Shown here piece after piece: positions 37,101 through 48,949 of a stretch of 64,000 nucleotides of DNA. The DNA comes from Zopfochytrium polystomum. Its lineage: Eukaryota > Chytridiomycota > Chytridiomycetes > Chytridiales > Chytridiaceae. Numbering within the stretch: the stretch's first letter is position 1; the number at the start of each line of letters is the position of its first letter. The DNA is taken from NCBI GenBank assembly GCA_025765615.1, contig JAIVFJ010000058.1, positions 186,001 through 250,000 on the forward strand, read 5' to 3'. The notes under the pieces were generated by a model. It saw only the letters and a program-made list of their open reading frames with translations, made no database searches and had not been told where the DNA came from. Both the position numbers and the translations under genes were made by a program.

Positions 37101-40100
37101 GACTGGGAGCGAAAGAAAGAACAGCCCAAAGTAACAGCGACAACTGACAGCGATGAGAGTGCACCAGCGCAGAAGCCCGCGTGGGTAATTGAGCTAGAAC
37201 TGCTCGGCTTCCGCATCGTAAACCCTTCAGGATTTTGTCAACCCCTCAGCAAAACGGAGATTGTGTTCGAGTTTCGGCCAACGAATGAGGCCCCAGTGGG
37301 CAGCCACTTGAAGCTCTACTTTGATGGCGAATGCGAATCTATTGAGCTGCGTGGCCGAGCAGCCATGCCACTCCTTTGCATCGCCACAGCAAATCACGAA
37401 AAGCTCGGTGTCGATGGAGCGATACCAACGGTCGACCTTGGAGTACATCCAGTACACTCTGAGTACGTTCACCCCTTGCAATTGATGAACGAAAGTCCGT
37501 TCGGGATAGATTTCCTTGTTCAGCCCATCGGTATCCCAGAATTTGATGTCTTTCCCGAACGTGGGTTCATTGGACCCTCCTCCTTTGTTTCTTTGAAAGT
37601 ATTCTTCAGACCAACTGCGGAATCTCGCTTTCAACTTCAAATGAAAATCCTTTGGGAAAGGGAGCCATTGCGCCTCGCCGTGGTTGGATCAGGAGGAATA
37701 GGCAAGCTCGATATCTCGTATATTGACGAAAAGGATCTTCTCATGAAGGGCCTTGACTTTGGCATGGTACCGTTCAACACGGCCTATGAGAAGAGGTTCT
37801 TCCTGTACAACGTTGGCCTTGTTCCCATTGTGCTTGATGCTGAAGTAGACAATGAGGATTTCACGGTCACACAAATAGGCGATCCCTTCGTAACGAATCG
37901 CGGCACTAACAAGGGGCAAAATAAGCGCACGGTCTGGAACTGGCACAGTACACTTCGAGTAAGCCTTGCTCCGTCTACTGGGGTGGAGCTAGGTGCCCGA
38001 TTCATCTCTGGTTCAGCAACTACCTCCGTTGGAAATATTCTTGTTCGATCAGAATGTCCCGATGTTATGATTCCGATGCGTGGAAAAGGAGGTACTATCA
38101 CCCTATCACACAAAGGAGACCTCGGCTTTGGCGATATAGCGAGCAACTTCACGTACAGTCGAAAATTGACAATTTTGAATTCGGGCTCCATTCCATCAAC
38201 TCTATTGCTCGAATGGCTTGTTGTCGGACATACCAGTGAGCCCCCAAGCCCGCATATCAAGCTCGGCGAAACCTATTCAACGCTTGACCCGCGATCTGGG
38301 TTCGCGCGTGCACAAGTTATCAAAGAAAGAGGTTATGATCCATCCACTAAATTTAATGCAAAAGATTACTGGAGAATGGTCGCAAAAGTTATTCGAAAGC
38401 CAGATCGGGCGGAGTTGAACGACACGCAGAGCCAGAACTTCAGCCGAGCGGTTGTCGGAAGGAGAGAGGGTGCTCTGACCGGCACAGACAGCGTTACTTC
38501 TGTCGACAGTAGTTCTGGACTGTTGCAAACGCCAGGTCTCGAGACTCGATCCCGACTGGGGGGCAGTCAGACGTCCTATGCAGTCGGTAGGAAGCAAGGG
38601 CAGCACTTTTCTTCGCTGTTCAAGCGCAGGCAAATGCTCTTTCACCTTATTACAAGCACGCAGCTGTCCAGTCAATCATCCCCAGCAACCCGCCCGTTTA
38701 TTAGAGTCGAGCCGAGTACCTGTGTCCTCCCAAGCTTCGGCGAAGTAACCGTATCGGTCGATCTCAATTTGTCGACAGAAGATACCTTCCTGGCAACGCT
38801 GTTGGTGAAGTCTAATGTTCCAAACATTGCTGTTCACGAGATTCCACTTACGGCCACTCCGAAAGCCGTGAGCATAGTTTGTGATGACACACGGCCCTTG
38901 AATTTCAATCGTCAACCATTCGGAGAGCCCGAGACAATGACGAGAAAATACACCAATGTGGGACACCGAGATGTCAGCTTCCGGATTCTTAATCCCAATC
39001 CCGCCTTAGTCGCTGTTCCTAGCAGAGGAACGTTGAAGGTTGGGCAATCACAAGTTGTTCAGTACATCTTCCGACCCACGGAGGAGGCGATGCAGACTGC
39101 TGACATCATATTCGAACCTGACTGCTCGCAGCCGATACGACTGAAAATGAGTGGTGGAGGTGGCTTCGCGAAAGCTTCCCTTGCCAAGTATCGCCGTTTC
39201 GACTTTGGACATTGCATGATTGGGAAGGAGACAGTTTCTCTTCTACCGATTACAAACGAGGGAAATGCGTATTTGCACCTGACCAAGTTTGAGTTGCCAC
39301 AATCAACAACATTTTACAAGGGAGCGGATTGGCCAACATCGCGCGTCTCTCTTCTTCCAGGACAAACTTTTAATTTGGCACTCGTATTCAACCCCCACGA
39401 AGAAAGTCCCCCTCCTGGACGGCTTGTAGTCGGCACCAACACTGAGTCGTGGGAGATTGAGTTGATTGGCCTTGGTCGTGAGGCCGTCCTCATCGTCTCG
39501 AAGGTTGCCTTAGAGTTCAGTGAGTGCCTAATCGGAAATTCGTACGAACGGAAGCTTGGCCTGAAGAACGTTGGCGATGTCAATTACCCGGTAACTTTCA
39601 AGTTGGAGAAGGACTTTGGAGACCTCGAGTTTATTCCGAACTCGCTCGTAGTCAACCCATTTTCGGAAAGCTTCGTCATTGTTCTCTACACTCCGACAAA
39701 GGAGACGAGGAGCACAATCGTCATGACCGTTCTTTCACCGTACTCGACGCACAAAGTTCCCGTTGTTCTTCATGCTGGAACGGCCATCTTGGACTTCAGC
39801 TCAACGGAGCTTGACTTTGGAATGTTTGAGCGAGTCACACGGCCATCCGTTCAGCTGACCGTGAAAAACATTGGCACAGTTAGGACGAGCTTTTCCATCA
39901 GAGATGCAGCGCGACCTTCGTTATTCCATATTGTTGGATCGAAGGGCTTGCTGCACCCAGGAAAGTCGGCCGAAGTCACAGTTACACACATCAGACACGA
40001 AGTCTGCCAGTTTACTGAGAAGTTGATTGTTCGCAGTGATCTTGTCGACAAGTTCTACACTATCGCCGTCAAGGGCCAGTGCGAGGAAGCACTCCTGAAG

Positions 40101-42678
40101 CCAAACGAGTTCGCGCTGCTGAACATGGGAATTTGTCCTGTGTTGGAGCCGACAACGCGTCCACTGAGCTTCACAAATTTCGGTCGATTTCCACTCGAGT
40201 TCTCGATCAAGGCGGCTTATCCACTCAAGGTTGCTCCACTATTTGGAATGGTTGGCGGAGGACAAACAACTTACGTTAATGTGTCCTGGAACCCTTCTGG
40301 TGGTTACGAGCTTCGAACACAATTGACCTTGGTGACAAACATTGGAAACTACAACGTAACTATCCGTGGGAAAGCTGCGTTTCCCGAATTAGCTGTGAAG
40401 AACATGTATTTAGGTATTCAAACAACTTTACTTGCTGTCAACGCCGCTCAAATATTATGTATTCATCACTTTATATGATACCCAGATTTTGGCGTGTGCG
40501 CAGTGAATCACACTTATGTAGAAAAATTCGGAATGACAAACAAAGGGAAAGTCCCGCTTCGTTTCAACATTCCCACATTTAGAGAACCAAGCTACTCGAT
40601 TTCAACATGCCAGGGTCTTCTAGACGTGAAGGAATCTATGGACCTCGATGTTTGCTTCCGTCCAAATGGAATCGGTAGATTTTCAAGCAGCTTCATAATT
40701 GAATGCAAAGGTGTCAGCTACAAGGAGATTGTTGTGGCTGGAATTGGTGGGCAGATGCAACTCGACATATCGCCTCCCGTCATAATTCTTGGTACGATGT
40801 GCAAATGATTTGTTCGAATCTCACAGTCGCCATCTCATTTTCCTTCAATGCAGGCAAGAGCCCGTGCGACCTGAGGGTTTTCCATGTCATCCTACTGACA
40901 AACTCCGGTGATGTCACTCTCCACGTCACATGGGACTACTTGCCTGGATACGATGCCGCAGTTTGCACGTTGACACTGCCAGAGCCTGTGGCCATTCCGC
41001 CCGGTCGAATAGTACGGTGCATCTTCGGCGCTGCCGTTCACACTGTTGGACCAATGAAAACAGGAATCAAGTTGATAACCCGCGAAAAAACCTACGACAT
41101 TCCTATATCAGGTGAAGAAGCGAAGTCTTTCTTCGCGTAGAAGGCCTCACATTTTTCCAGGTGTTGGCGTAAGGATCATTCTCACCGAAAATAGCCGTCG
41201 AATTTTAGAGACTGAGCATCTGGCCACCGTAAGAATGTAGTGAGACCCAGCTGGATACTAACATGTGTTTCACCTTTGTCAATCAGTTGGAGCCCCCCGG
41301 TATTTTCGGAAGGGAAATTACATGGGAGTCCGAAGATTACTGGCTCAAGCGACTAAGCCGACAGTTTCAGACAGATATGCGTTTGGTTGGGGTGCTTGAA
41401 TCACTGTACGAGAGAGCGAAGGGTATGACCATCGAAGACGAAGACCTTCCGGAACTACCAAACCAAGATTCCAAGGACCGCCAAAATATGCAAACTCCAC
41501 CACCCACCGCTCAATCCATCCTAGCAACGCCGACCCCGACTAGGCCGTCGCGAGCAAGCACAACACGTGTGGCTGCCACAGTTCCCTTGCCACACTCCAA
41601 TCCAATGTCTCCACCCCCGAGACCGCCACCGCTGCCTATCTCCCCTGTGCCCGTAGATCCAACGCGAGTACCTCTCCCGGCGTCGCTGCGTAACTCAACC
41701 ACTTCCAGTGCCGGAGCCGAGCCGTCTACAGTTCATCCCCACTACTCCCTGCCGACCTCCCCCACCGCCGACCCTGACCCGACGCGTGTGCCGTTACCCC
41801 CCTCGCTCCCCACCTCCCCGCGCAGCGACGACCCCGCGCAGATACCGCTCCCCGCATCGATGCCCATGTCGCCGACTGGAGTGGGAAGTGCGAGGCAGTC
41901 GACGTTCGAGAGCACTCACTCACAGCCGTCCACGGCGGAGTGGTCGACGCAGGATGGGTTTGATGGGTCGACAGGTACGGAGGCCACTGCGGAAGAGATG
42001 CCGGTGGAGCCTCAGCGCCCGACGACGAGCCAGTTGTTGAACGAGCTTGCAGAAACGGCGGAGGGTCTCATGAAAGCCAAGGACATACGGAAAAGGATGG
42101 TTGTGGATGTTACGAACGAGGTGAGGAAGTGTCTTAGCCGCGAACTCCACTGCTATTTACACCTTCTCGTCAGTTCTTGCAGCTGAAAAGAATATACCAG
42201 ACAGAGCTTGATGTTTCACCCGCTTGTGAAGAAGAGCATGGAGACCTACTAATTGATCAAATACTGGACTACGCACACTTGAAGGTAATTGAAAAAAGTG
42301 GTCTTCAAATCTGCCTCCCACCAGCCGTCGGTTCGTCACTTACGATGGAACCCAGGTTCGAAACATCGATCTGTCTGTGCTCACCGACCTTCCGGAGCCG
42401 AACGTGGCAGAAAACCTCAATCCAATACTCAACCGGCCTCCGCCGTTCCCTCGTGAAGCAAAGGTTTGTGTGTCATTAACACAAGCTGGGCTGACGTAAG
42501 GCTGATTTGCTCCTCCTGTGAATGTCGGCTCTCTCGATGGAACGCGTAGGCGCAGACCAAGCAAGCGGAGGCGACTCGGCCCAAGGCTACCCGTCACCAA
42601 ACTTTCCTAAGTCTTAACCGTCGCAGTCGGAACGCCAGGACTGTCGACTTCTTCCGCACTCCGCGGATGTACGAGTGA
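31122..42678 (+). CDS. Giant ASH/MSP-repeat axonemal protein (HYDIN/CFAP47-class)
   Basis: Fourteen exons splice in phase: 31122-31166, 31260-31457, 31509-32253, 32304-32640, 32689-35422, 35471-35623, 35670-40413, 40486-40791, 40854-41111, 41161-41228, 41287-42120, 42183-42284, 42356-42463 and 42550-42678, giving about 3586 residues. The first about 330 residues are helical and HEAT/ARM-like (ERNIALRCIKMVANVMKLSL). From there on, Ig-like ASH/MSP domains repeat, each opening with a motif of the form DFGxxxxxxxxxxxxxxxNxG: for example LDFGVCAVRSHQRKTFLIRN, VDFGTCRCNRIFRKSLMLSN and FGFCPKGETKIAVFWVQN. A Pro/Ser-rich segment (about residues 3200-3400) and a basic tail end it. Such proteins sit in the ciliary central pair, so the gene implies a flagellated stage. 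Which member of HYDIN, CFAP47, CFAP65, CFAP74 or DLEC1 it is cannot be settled; no CH domain is seen. The true N terminus may lie upstream. Confidence 0.88.
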
Positions 42679-42818
42679 GAGAGGGAGGATGAGAACTGCA
42701 CGCAAAATAGGAGAGGAGGAGTACTTAACACCACACGTTTATTCCCATATGCGGCTTTTTTTCCTTATTTTTTTTGTTTTGCTTCCGCACCCCCACGTCG
42801 ACTCTCTTTCCAGGCAGT

Positions 42819-43570
42819 TCAGCTGGACTTGTTCCTCTTCTTCAGGGCCTCTGGGATGCTGGTGAGGTTGTCAAACGCTTCCTTCGAGGCGATCTCGCTC
42901 TCGACGAGATCAATGAGGGGACGGAGGTATGGCACGTCCTGCGAACCGGAAAGGGATTTTGCGGTTTCAATGTGGTTTTTTTTTTTTTTTTTTTTTTTTT
43001 GGTGGGGAGTTGATCGTGGCAAAGAGAGAAGGAAGGACATATGTCAAACATCACGAATCTGCGTCGAACCTCAACTTGAACGGGGCGATCCCAAAAGAAA
43101 CCCCATCACGCCCACCCGAACGCCATTCTCCCGCTCAAACTCACCTCCTCAGGCTTTGTCCACTCGGGGGGATCCAAGATGGACTGAGTGTTGGAAAGGA
43201 AGAAGGCTCGACGGAACCGGAAGATCCTCTCCTGGGTGTCGCGCGGCGAAAGCCTGTGGAGGGCCTCCTGAATGATCGGGCTCTCGTCGGGGATCAAGTC
43301 GTCGTACTTTAGGCCTAGATCGCGTGGACGCGGGCAGCAAAAGCATAATTAGAAGGCAGGTTGGCAGGAGATCTTGCCTCCATCGGGCGATCGCGGGAAC
43401 GCTGATCGTGATCGATCGACGAGCGCGCGAGCGTGGCCCAAGACAAGGGCTTGAGAATGATGCTTACCCATCTTGCGGTAGCCCATCAGGTTAGCGTGGA
43501 CCTCGCCAATGGCCGAGAAAGTCTGGCTCGCCCGCAGCGACCGTAGCGACTGAAGCAGCGACACGGACAT
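42819..43570 (-). CDS. QCR7: Cytochrome bc1 complex subunit 7
   Basis: Three exons on the minus strand (43570-43468, 43314-43145, 42938-42819) encode 130 residues. Qcr7 (UQCRB) is a small matrix-side subunit of respiratory complex III in the inner mitochondrial membrane that contacts cytochrome b. The conserved blocks are all present: LMGYRKMGLKYDDLIPDE, EALHRLSPRDTQERIFRFRR, the Trp-containing LDPPEWTKPEE and DVPYLRPLIDLVESE. Length agrees with the fungal family (about 125-130). The first residues (MSVSLLQSLRSLRASQTF) are Ser/Leu/Arg-rich as expected near a mitochondrial N terminus. Intron 2 carries a run of 25 T on the plus strand. The gene ends about 140 bp from the end of the ASH-repeat gene, which converges on it. 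Confidence 0.95.
42976..43000. repeat. Poly(T) run in QCR7 intron 2
   Basis: Twenty-five consecutive T on the plus strand, so poly(A) in the transcript, about 37 nt before the 3' splice site of the last exon. Confidence 0.95.
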
Positions 43571-43819
43571 GGCGGGTTGCGGCTGATTTCTTTTCTGTCG
43601 TTATCCTTTGGAGGAGGTTGAACCACACCGCAAAGGTCTTCAGTCTGAACCAATATTCACTGGCAAAAAAACCAACGGGTAAAAAAAGCACTTCACCGAA
43701 ACTTTGACAGAGAAACTACGCACAAAGGGTACTATTGGAGAAGTGACAGGCTCGAGGGAGAAGGAGAAAGTTCAAAGGAGAGAACATTACTGGCCATAAT
43801 TCGAAAACTTCGGAGAACA

Positions 43820-46634
43820 TTAACCAGAGCACATCAAACATTCGTCCCGGTTTGCGAGCGAACACGCCAACATTGGCATCGGCGTCAACTTCATCTGGTG
43901 GAGTTGGCGGCCTCGATGCCATCCTCGCTTCAACGACCGACGCGGCGGCAGCCACCATCGAGGACGCAACGGCTTTCTTCTGAGCCTTTTCAGCGTCCTG
44001 TTTAACTGATTGCTTGACTGACTGGACATCAACGGTAAACTTGATCGCGTCCGCAGCCGGCCGTGTACGAAGGTAGTACATGCCCGTCTTCAGTCCCTTC
44101 TTCCACCCATAAAAGTGCATCGAAGTTAGTTTGCCATAGGTGGGGTCCGCAAGGTGAATGTTGAGCGACTGGGATTGGTCTGAAAGGCAAAGTTGTAGTG
44201 TCAGGAAGGCGGTCAAATGTGTGTAAGTGTATACGAACCAATGAAAGCACCACGAGCTGCCGCCATATCAATAATTATCTTTTGCGAAATCTCCCATACA
44301 GTCTTGTAAATTGCCTTGATGTCGTCGGGAATTGCACTAATCCTCTGAATAGACCCATTTTCGGCAATGATGCGGTTCTTCATTGCGTCGTTCCACAGGT
44401 TCAGCTCCGTGAGATCCTTCAGTAGATGAGGGTTCACAATTTGGAATTCGCCCGCGAGGACACCCCGAGTGTAGATATTGCTCGTGTAAGGCTCAAAGCA
44501 CTCATTGTTTCCGAGAATTTGTGACGTGGAGGCGGTCGGCATTGGTGCTACCAACAGCGAGTTGCGAACCCCGTGTTTTGCAATGCGCTCGCGCAGGCCG
44601 GCCCATTCCAGGTCAGATGCTGAGAGATCGACCCCCCACATGTCTGGCTGCAAAACGCCCTTGGAAACAGGACTGCCTTCGTAGGTCGAATAAGGGCCGT
44701 CACGCTCTGCGATTTCACAAGAAGCTTCTAGCGCTGCAAAGTAAATATTCTCGAAAATACGCCTATTCAGTTCTTGTGCGGACACCGAGTCGAAAGGCAA
44801 TCGCATTTTAATGAACGCATCTGCAAGGCCTTGAACTCCAAGGCCGATAGGTCGGTGTCTCAAGTTGGACTTCTCTGCTTCGGGAACAGGATAGTAGTTG
44901 ACATCAATGATTTTATTTAAGTTTCGAGTTGCCACTTTCGTGACCTAGTTGATTTCATTTTACGAGAGGTTAACACCATTCGCAACAAACAGAACTTCAC
45001 TACCTCTCGCAAACGCGCGAAATCGAAATCACCTTTGTTTGCAAAGGCTGATAGGGCGATGGAAGCCAAGTTACATACAGCAACTTCGTCCGGAGAGGAA
45101 TATTCAACGATTTCTGTGCACAGGTTGCTGCACTTGATTGTTCCAAGGTTTTGCTGGTTCGATTTGCGGTTGCACGCATCCTTGTAGAGCATATACGGAG
45201 TTCCAGTCTCGGTCTGGGATTCGATAATTGCATACCACAGCTTTTGCGCTTTGACTACTTTGCGAGCGAGACCCCTGCTTTCGTAGAATTCATAAAGAGC
45301 TTCGAATTCTTCTCCCCATACATCGGAGAGGCCGCGTGCCTCAGCTGGGCAAAAAAGGGACCAGTCGCCATTTTCTTCAACCCGCTTCATGAAAAGATCT
45401 GGAATCCAAAGTGCGTAGAACAGATCGCGAGCCCGAGTCTCCTCTTTACCGGTGTTCTTTTTCAAATCCAAGAACTTTTTGCATCGAAAAGAAGTGAATA
45501 AGGGTCAGCCAAAAAGACCCCAGAAAAAATGCCTCGCAAAACAGCCAAGGACAAACCTCAAACACATCGGCGTGCCAAGGCTCAAGATAAATTGCAAATG
45601 CGCCAGGTCGCTTGTTTCCACCCTGGTCAACGTAGCGTGCGGTGTTGTTGAAAACGCGAAGCATCGGGACGATTCCGTTTGACTCGCCATTGGTGCCAGA
45701 GATGAACGACCCTTTGGCCCGAATCTTGTGGACGTTCAAACCTATCCCACCAGCAGTCTTAGAGATCATTGCAGACGTCTTGAGTGTTTCGTAAATTCCT
45801 TCAATTGAGTCGTCTTTCATCGTCAGAAGGAAGCAAGATGACAGCTGCGGATGGGGCGTGCCCGCGTTGAAAAGAGTTGGTGAAGCGTGAGTGAAATACT
45901 TTTCCGACAAAAGCTGGTACGTTTCGATAGCAGCTTCGACGTCATCGCCGTGGATGCCAACTGCAACGCGCATAAGCATATGTTGCGGCCTCTCCACAAC
46001 CTTGCCATTGATTCGAAGAAGGTAAGATCGCTCCAACGTCTTGAAGCCAAAGTAACTATAGCCAAAGTCACGATCGTAAATGATAGCTGCGTTCAAAAGC
46101 TCCGCATTCTTCATAATGTGATCGTAGGTTACTTTTGAAATCATGGGCTGAGATTCTTTTGTCTTGGGGTTGACGAAATTGTACAGGTCTTCGATAACGG
46201 CGGAAAACTGCTTCTTCGTCTCCTTGTGGAGATTGGAGACGGCAATTCGAGCAGCGAGTGTCGCATAGTCTGGGTGGGTGGTCTGAAGAACGTGAGTTCA
46301 ATCCGCACGACTCTCATTTCGCAACTCTAACACGCACTGTAAGGTACGCCGCTGTTTCGGCTGCGAGGTTGTCGAGCTCTACCGTGGTCACACCTTGAAA
46401 AACGCCGGTGATGACCTGGGGTGAATGGTAAAGTTTGGCAAAGTCGCATTAAAGAGCTGTCAGGACGCAGAAGTGGAAGAGAATGGAGGTGTGTAAGCGT
46501 AGGAGGACCTTTTGAGCGATAGCCACAGGGTCGACGAAAGCACTGTCGAGGCCATAGCAAAGCTTGCTGATGCGGGCAGTGATTTTGTCGAAGGCAACGC
46601 GTTCGCGACGGCCGTCACGCTTGATGACATACAT
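43820..46634 (-). CDS. RNR1: Ribonucleoside-diphosphate reductase large subunit
   Basis: Exons 46634-46509, 46415-46338, 46282-45557, 45474-45004, 44944-44239 and 44179 onward, all in phase. The enzyme reduces ribonucleoside diphosphates to supply dNTPs and works with the small subunit in the cytosol. The N-terminal ATP-cone is visible ([20 protein letters not shown]). Catalytic core blocks include [17 protein letters not shown] (active-site Cys), [30 protein letters not shown] (second Cys region with catalytic Asn, Cys, Glu) and [20 protein letters not shown]. The mobile C-terminal tail [14 protein letters not shown] provides the redox Cys pair. That tail is in a different frame from the preceding Pro/Ala-rich linker: either a 61-nt intron (43895-43955) or one extra base joins them. 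MYVIKR at 46634 is preferred as start because family members begin with this motif. Confidence 0.96.
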
Positions 46635-47506
46635 TTGGACGCGGCAAGCAGTGAGTGCAACCAAAAAGAAGCTTCAGGGTGTTGCCTTGCGGGATGCCTG
46701 TGAGCAACTTCTTAGTTGAGTGTGTGATCGTGGACGCGGGGGGGGGTGCGAGCTGGAGGAAGGCGTCGGATGAGTGAGTCCGAATGAAAAAGGACAAGGG
46801 AGGGTTCGGGTGGCGGTTTGAGGGAGCAGACTGTTGTTGGTGGCTTCGTTTTGCTGTCCGAAATTGCGGACGGTGCGGGACGTGAATTTTTAATCCTCAG
46901 GTGGTCGTTGCGGGAAAACGCTGGGATTACCGCTCGGCTCAGCCGCCAGCGCCAAAGAGGACCGAGGTTCCTTTTCTTCCGGCGGCCGTCATGCTTCTGC
47001 CATATGCATACGCTGCTGCTGCTGTTGCTGAAAGTGGTGGTCGTGGTGAAGGTCTTGCAGAGAGTCGCGACGGCTGCATGAGAATCGGTTGGTGATGCTT
47101 TCCCTGCTTTCCCCGCTTTCGCTCGAAATTTGGGGTTGCTCAAAATTCTGAGTTCGGCAAAAGAACCAAAGAATAGCAAAAAGCTGCAAAAGTAACAGAT
47201 TGATGGTGGATCGAAAGAAAAGACAAAAATTTTTGCGAACATAACTAACAACAACAAACCAAAAACGAAAAAAAAAAGCATCGAACAAGAAAAAAAAAGT
47301 TTTCGCCGTTCCTTCACATCCCACTTCTCACTCCGACAGTCCCAACCGTGCCTTCCGTCCCTCCGTCACGCTATACCATCCATTCGGTCTCCGCCCCCGT
47401 CGGCTGGCCTTTCGCCCTTCCCGGCTCACCTTCACCGACCAACCTTGTTCGCCTTGTAGATTCACAAGTGGGCTGTGGAGAGTACCCGTGAGGAACGAAC
47501 GCTGCG
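46635..47506. other. Divergent intergenic region, RNR1 and Yippee
   Basis: About 870 bp of shared upstream sequence. It contains an E2F-like site at 46910, a single ACGCG core at 46734-46738 and an A-rich stretch at 47210-47305. No gene is supported. Confidence 0.55.
46910..46918 (-). promoter_or_regulatory. Candidate E2F-binding site upstream of RNR1
   Basis: gcgggaaaa is the reverse complement of the E2F consensus core (TTTTCCCGC). It lies about 275 bp upstream of the RNR1 start codon. Ribonucleotide reductase is a classic G1/S target, and zoosporic fungi are known to retain E2F. A single 9-bp match can occur by chance. Confidence 0.4.
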
Positions 47507-48228
47507 ATGGGTCGCCCACACAGGAAGTATCTCGATGATGAGAGCAGTCTGAGCTCTTTCCGCTCCAACTCTTCGTCGTCCTCCGGCTCCTCGGGCTCGT
47601 CCAAATCCTTCGTAATATACGGCTGCTGCGACTGCAACACGCATCCTGTCCACGAATGAGGAGATCATTTCGAAGGTGCGTGGTTCCTCATCGTTCCCTT
47701 TCATAAGCCACAGGAAGAAGTGGCACGGCATGCTACAGCCACCATTCCAATCTGTCTTCCGATGCCTCCCATTCGAGTCATCTGACGCTAGATGCCCCCT
47801 CGTCGAAAAACGGTTGATCTCAATCAGGCTTTCCAAGGGCAACACGGAAAGGCTTACCTTTTCAACCGAGTGTAAGATTGGAGATGTCTTTTCCAACCTA
47901 CCTTGTCCTAACTAATTATTCGGCCAAATTGACACTGCACTTCTTGCGGCTGCTCTCCTCCCATTGCGGCCAACCACTTCACCTAACCAGATGCAACGTA
48001 CTTACTGGGCCACCCGAAACTCGAACCATGACAACTGGTATCCACGTTGTTCGCGACATTTATTGCAGCTCCTGCCAAGCAACCGTGGGCTGGAAATATG
48101 TGAGGCCTTTGCCTTGGTTAGTATTGTCCATACTGAATTATTACGGCAGGACTTGGCGTACTGAAGAGTCACAAAAGTACAAGGAGGGCCGCTTCATTCT
48201 CGAGAAGGCCTTGTTCAAGGAAGTGTGA
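47507..48228 (+). CDS. Yippee-family zinc protein (YPEL/Moh1) with two apparent 1-base insertions
   Basis: Four exons, 47507-47675, 47828-47871, 47991-48099 and 48150-48228. Yippee proteins are small conserved zinc-binding domains; yeast Moh1 and animal YPELs are relatives. After a Ser/Gly-rich N terminus come [68 protein letters not shown] and [12 protein letters not shown], so both Cys-x-x-Cys pairs are present and every family block is conserved. The frame breaks twice: one extra base after the His codon (47645 or 47646) and one near 48162 after GCG TAC, where a TGA results. Neither break can be removed by a GT-AG intron, while removing one base at each restores about 132 residues that match the family. 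It is annotated as a gene because conservation is intact; it could be a young pseudogene. Confidence 0.82.
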
Positions 48229-48949
48229 CATTTTGGCCCTTGATCGATGCCCCGGAATGTTCACTGCCCACTTTGAATCGCGACACCATCGCCCGTATAC
48301 CACCCTCTAGATTTTAGAATTCGAGTCGCGTTCTACGACTCTTCGCCCTCGCTGCTCAAATCGCCTGGAGCCTGCAGCGTACAATCCCGAATACTCTATG
48401 TTTGTCCTCGCACTTCCGCTGGTTTGTTTTTCTGTTGTTTCATCAGTGCTCCGCCCTGCTCTCCATTTTTTGCCTGCCTTTTGCTCCTCGCGCAAACCCC
48501 TGTCCTTGCAGCATGTTTTCCTTGACTGCGTTTCTTTCCCTTCTTCTTGGCATTACCTTATCACTCATTGCTGGACACATGAAGAGAAAGCCACCCCATC
48601 CTGTCAACCCTTTCCTTGTGATATTTATACGCTTTAATTTCCGCATCTCTTTGCCCTCGCTGTTGTTTCCCATGCCGCATTCTTAGCCTGCGCCACAGCA
48701 TCGCTCTTCGCACACTTACTCGCCCTTGCGGAAAACTTCGAATAGTTAGTTGCGTGGTGCTCACACAATTTGGTGGCGCGTGGCGAGGAGTTGTCTGGTT
48801 GTTGTTGGTCCCTCTTGCCATTTTGTTTTGTTGTCAAAAAAGCAAACAGAAAAGAGATTGAGAAAACAAAAAAACTAAATTCGAAGTGAAAAAAAAAGAA
48901 AGAAAACTGCACCCTGACCGATTTGTGACAAGGGCACCGCCAGCACAGT
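48229..48949. other. Intergenic region
   Basis: About 720 bp between the Yippee gene and the FCP1-domain gene, T-rich then A-rich near 48830-48905. The open frames here are low-complexity and unsupported. Confidence 0.6.
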
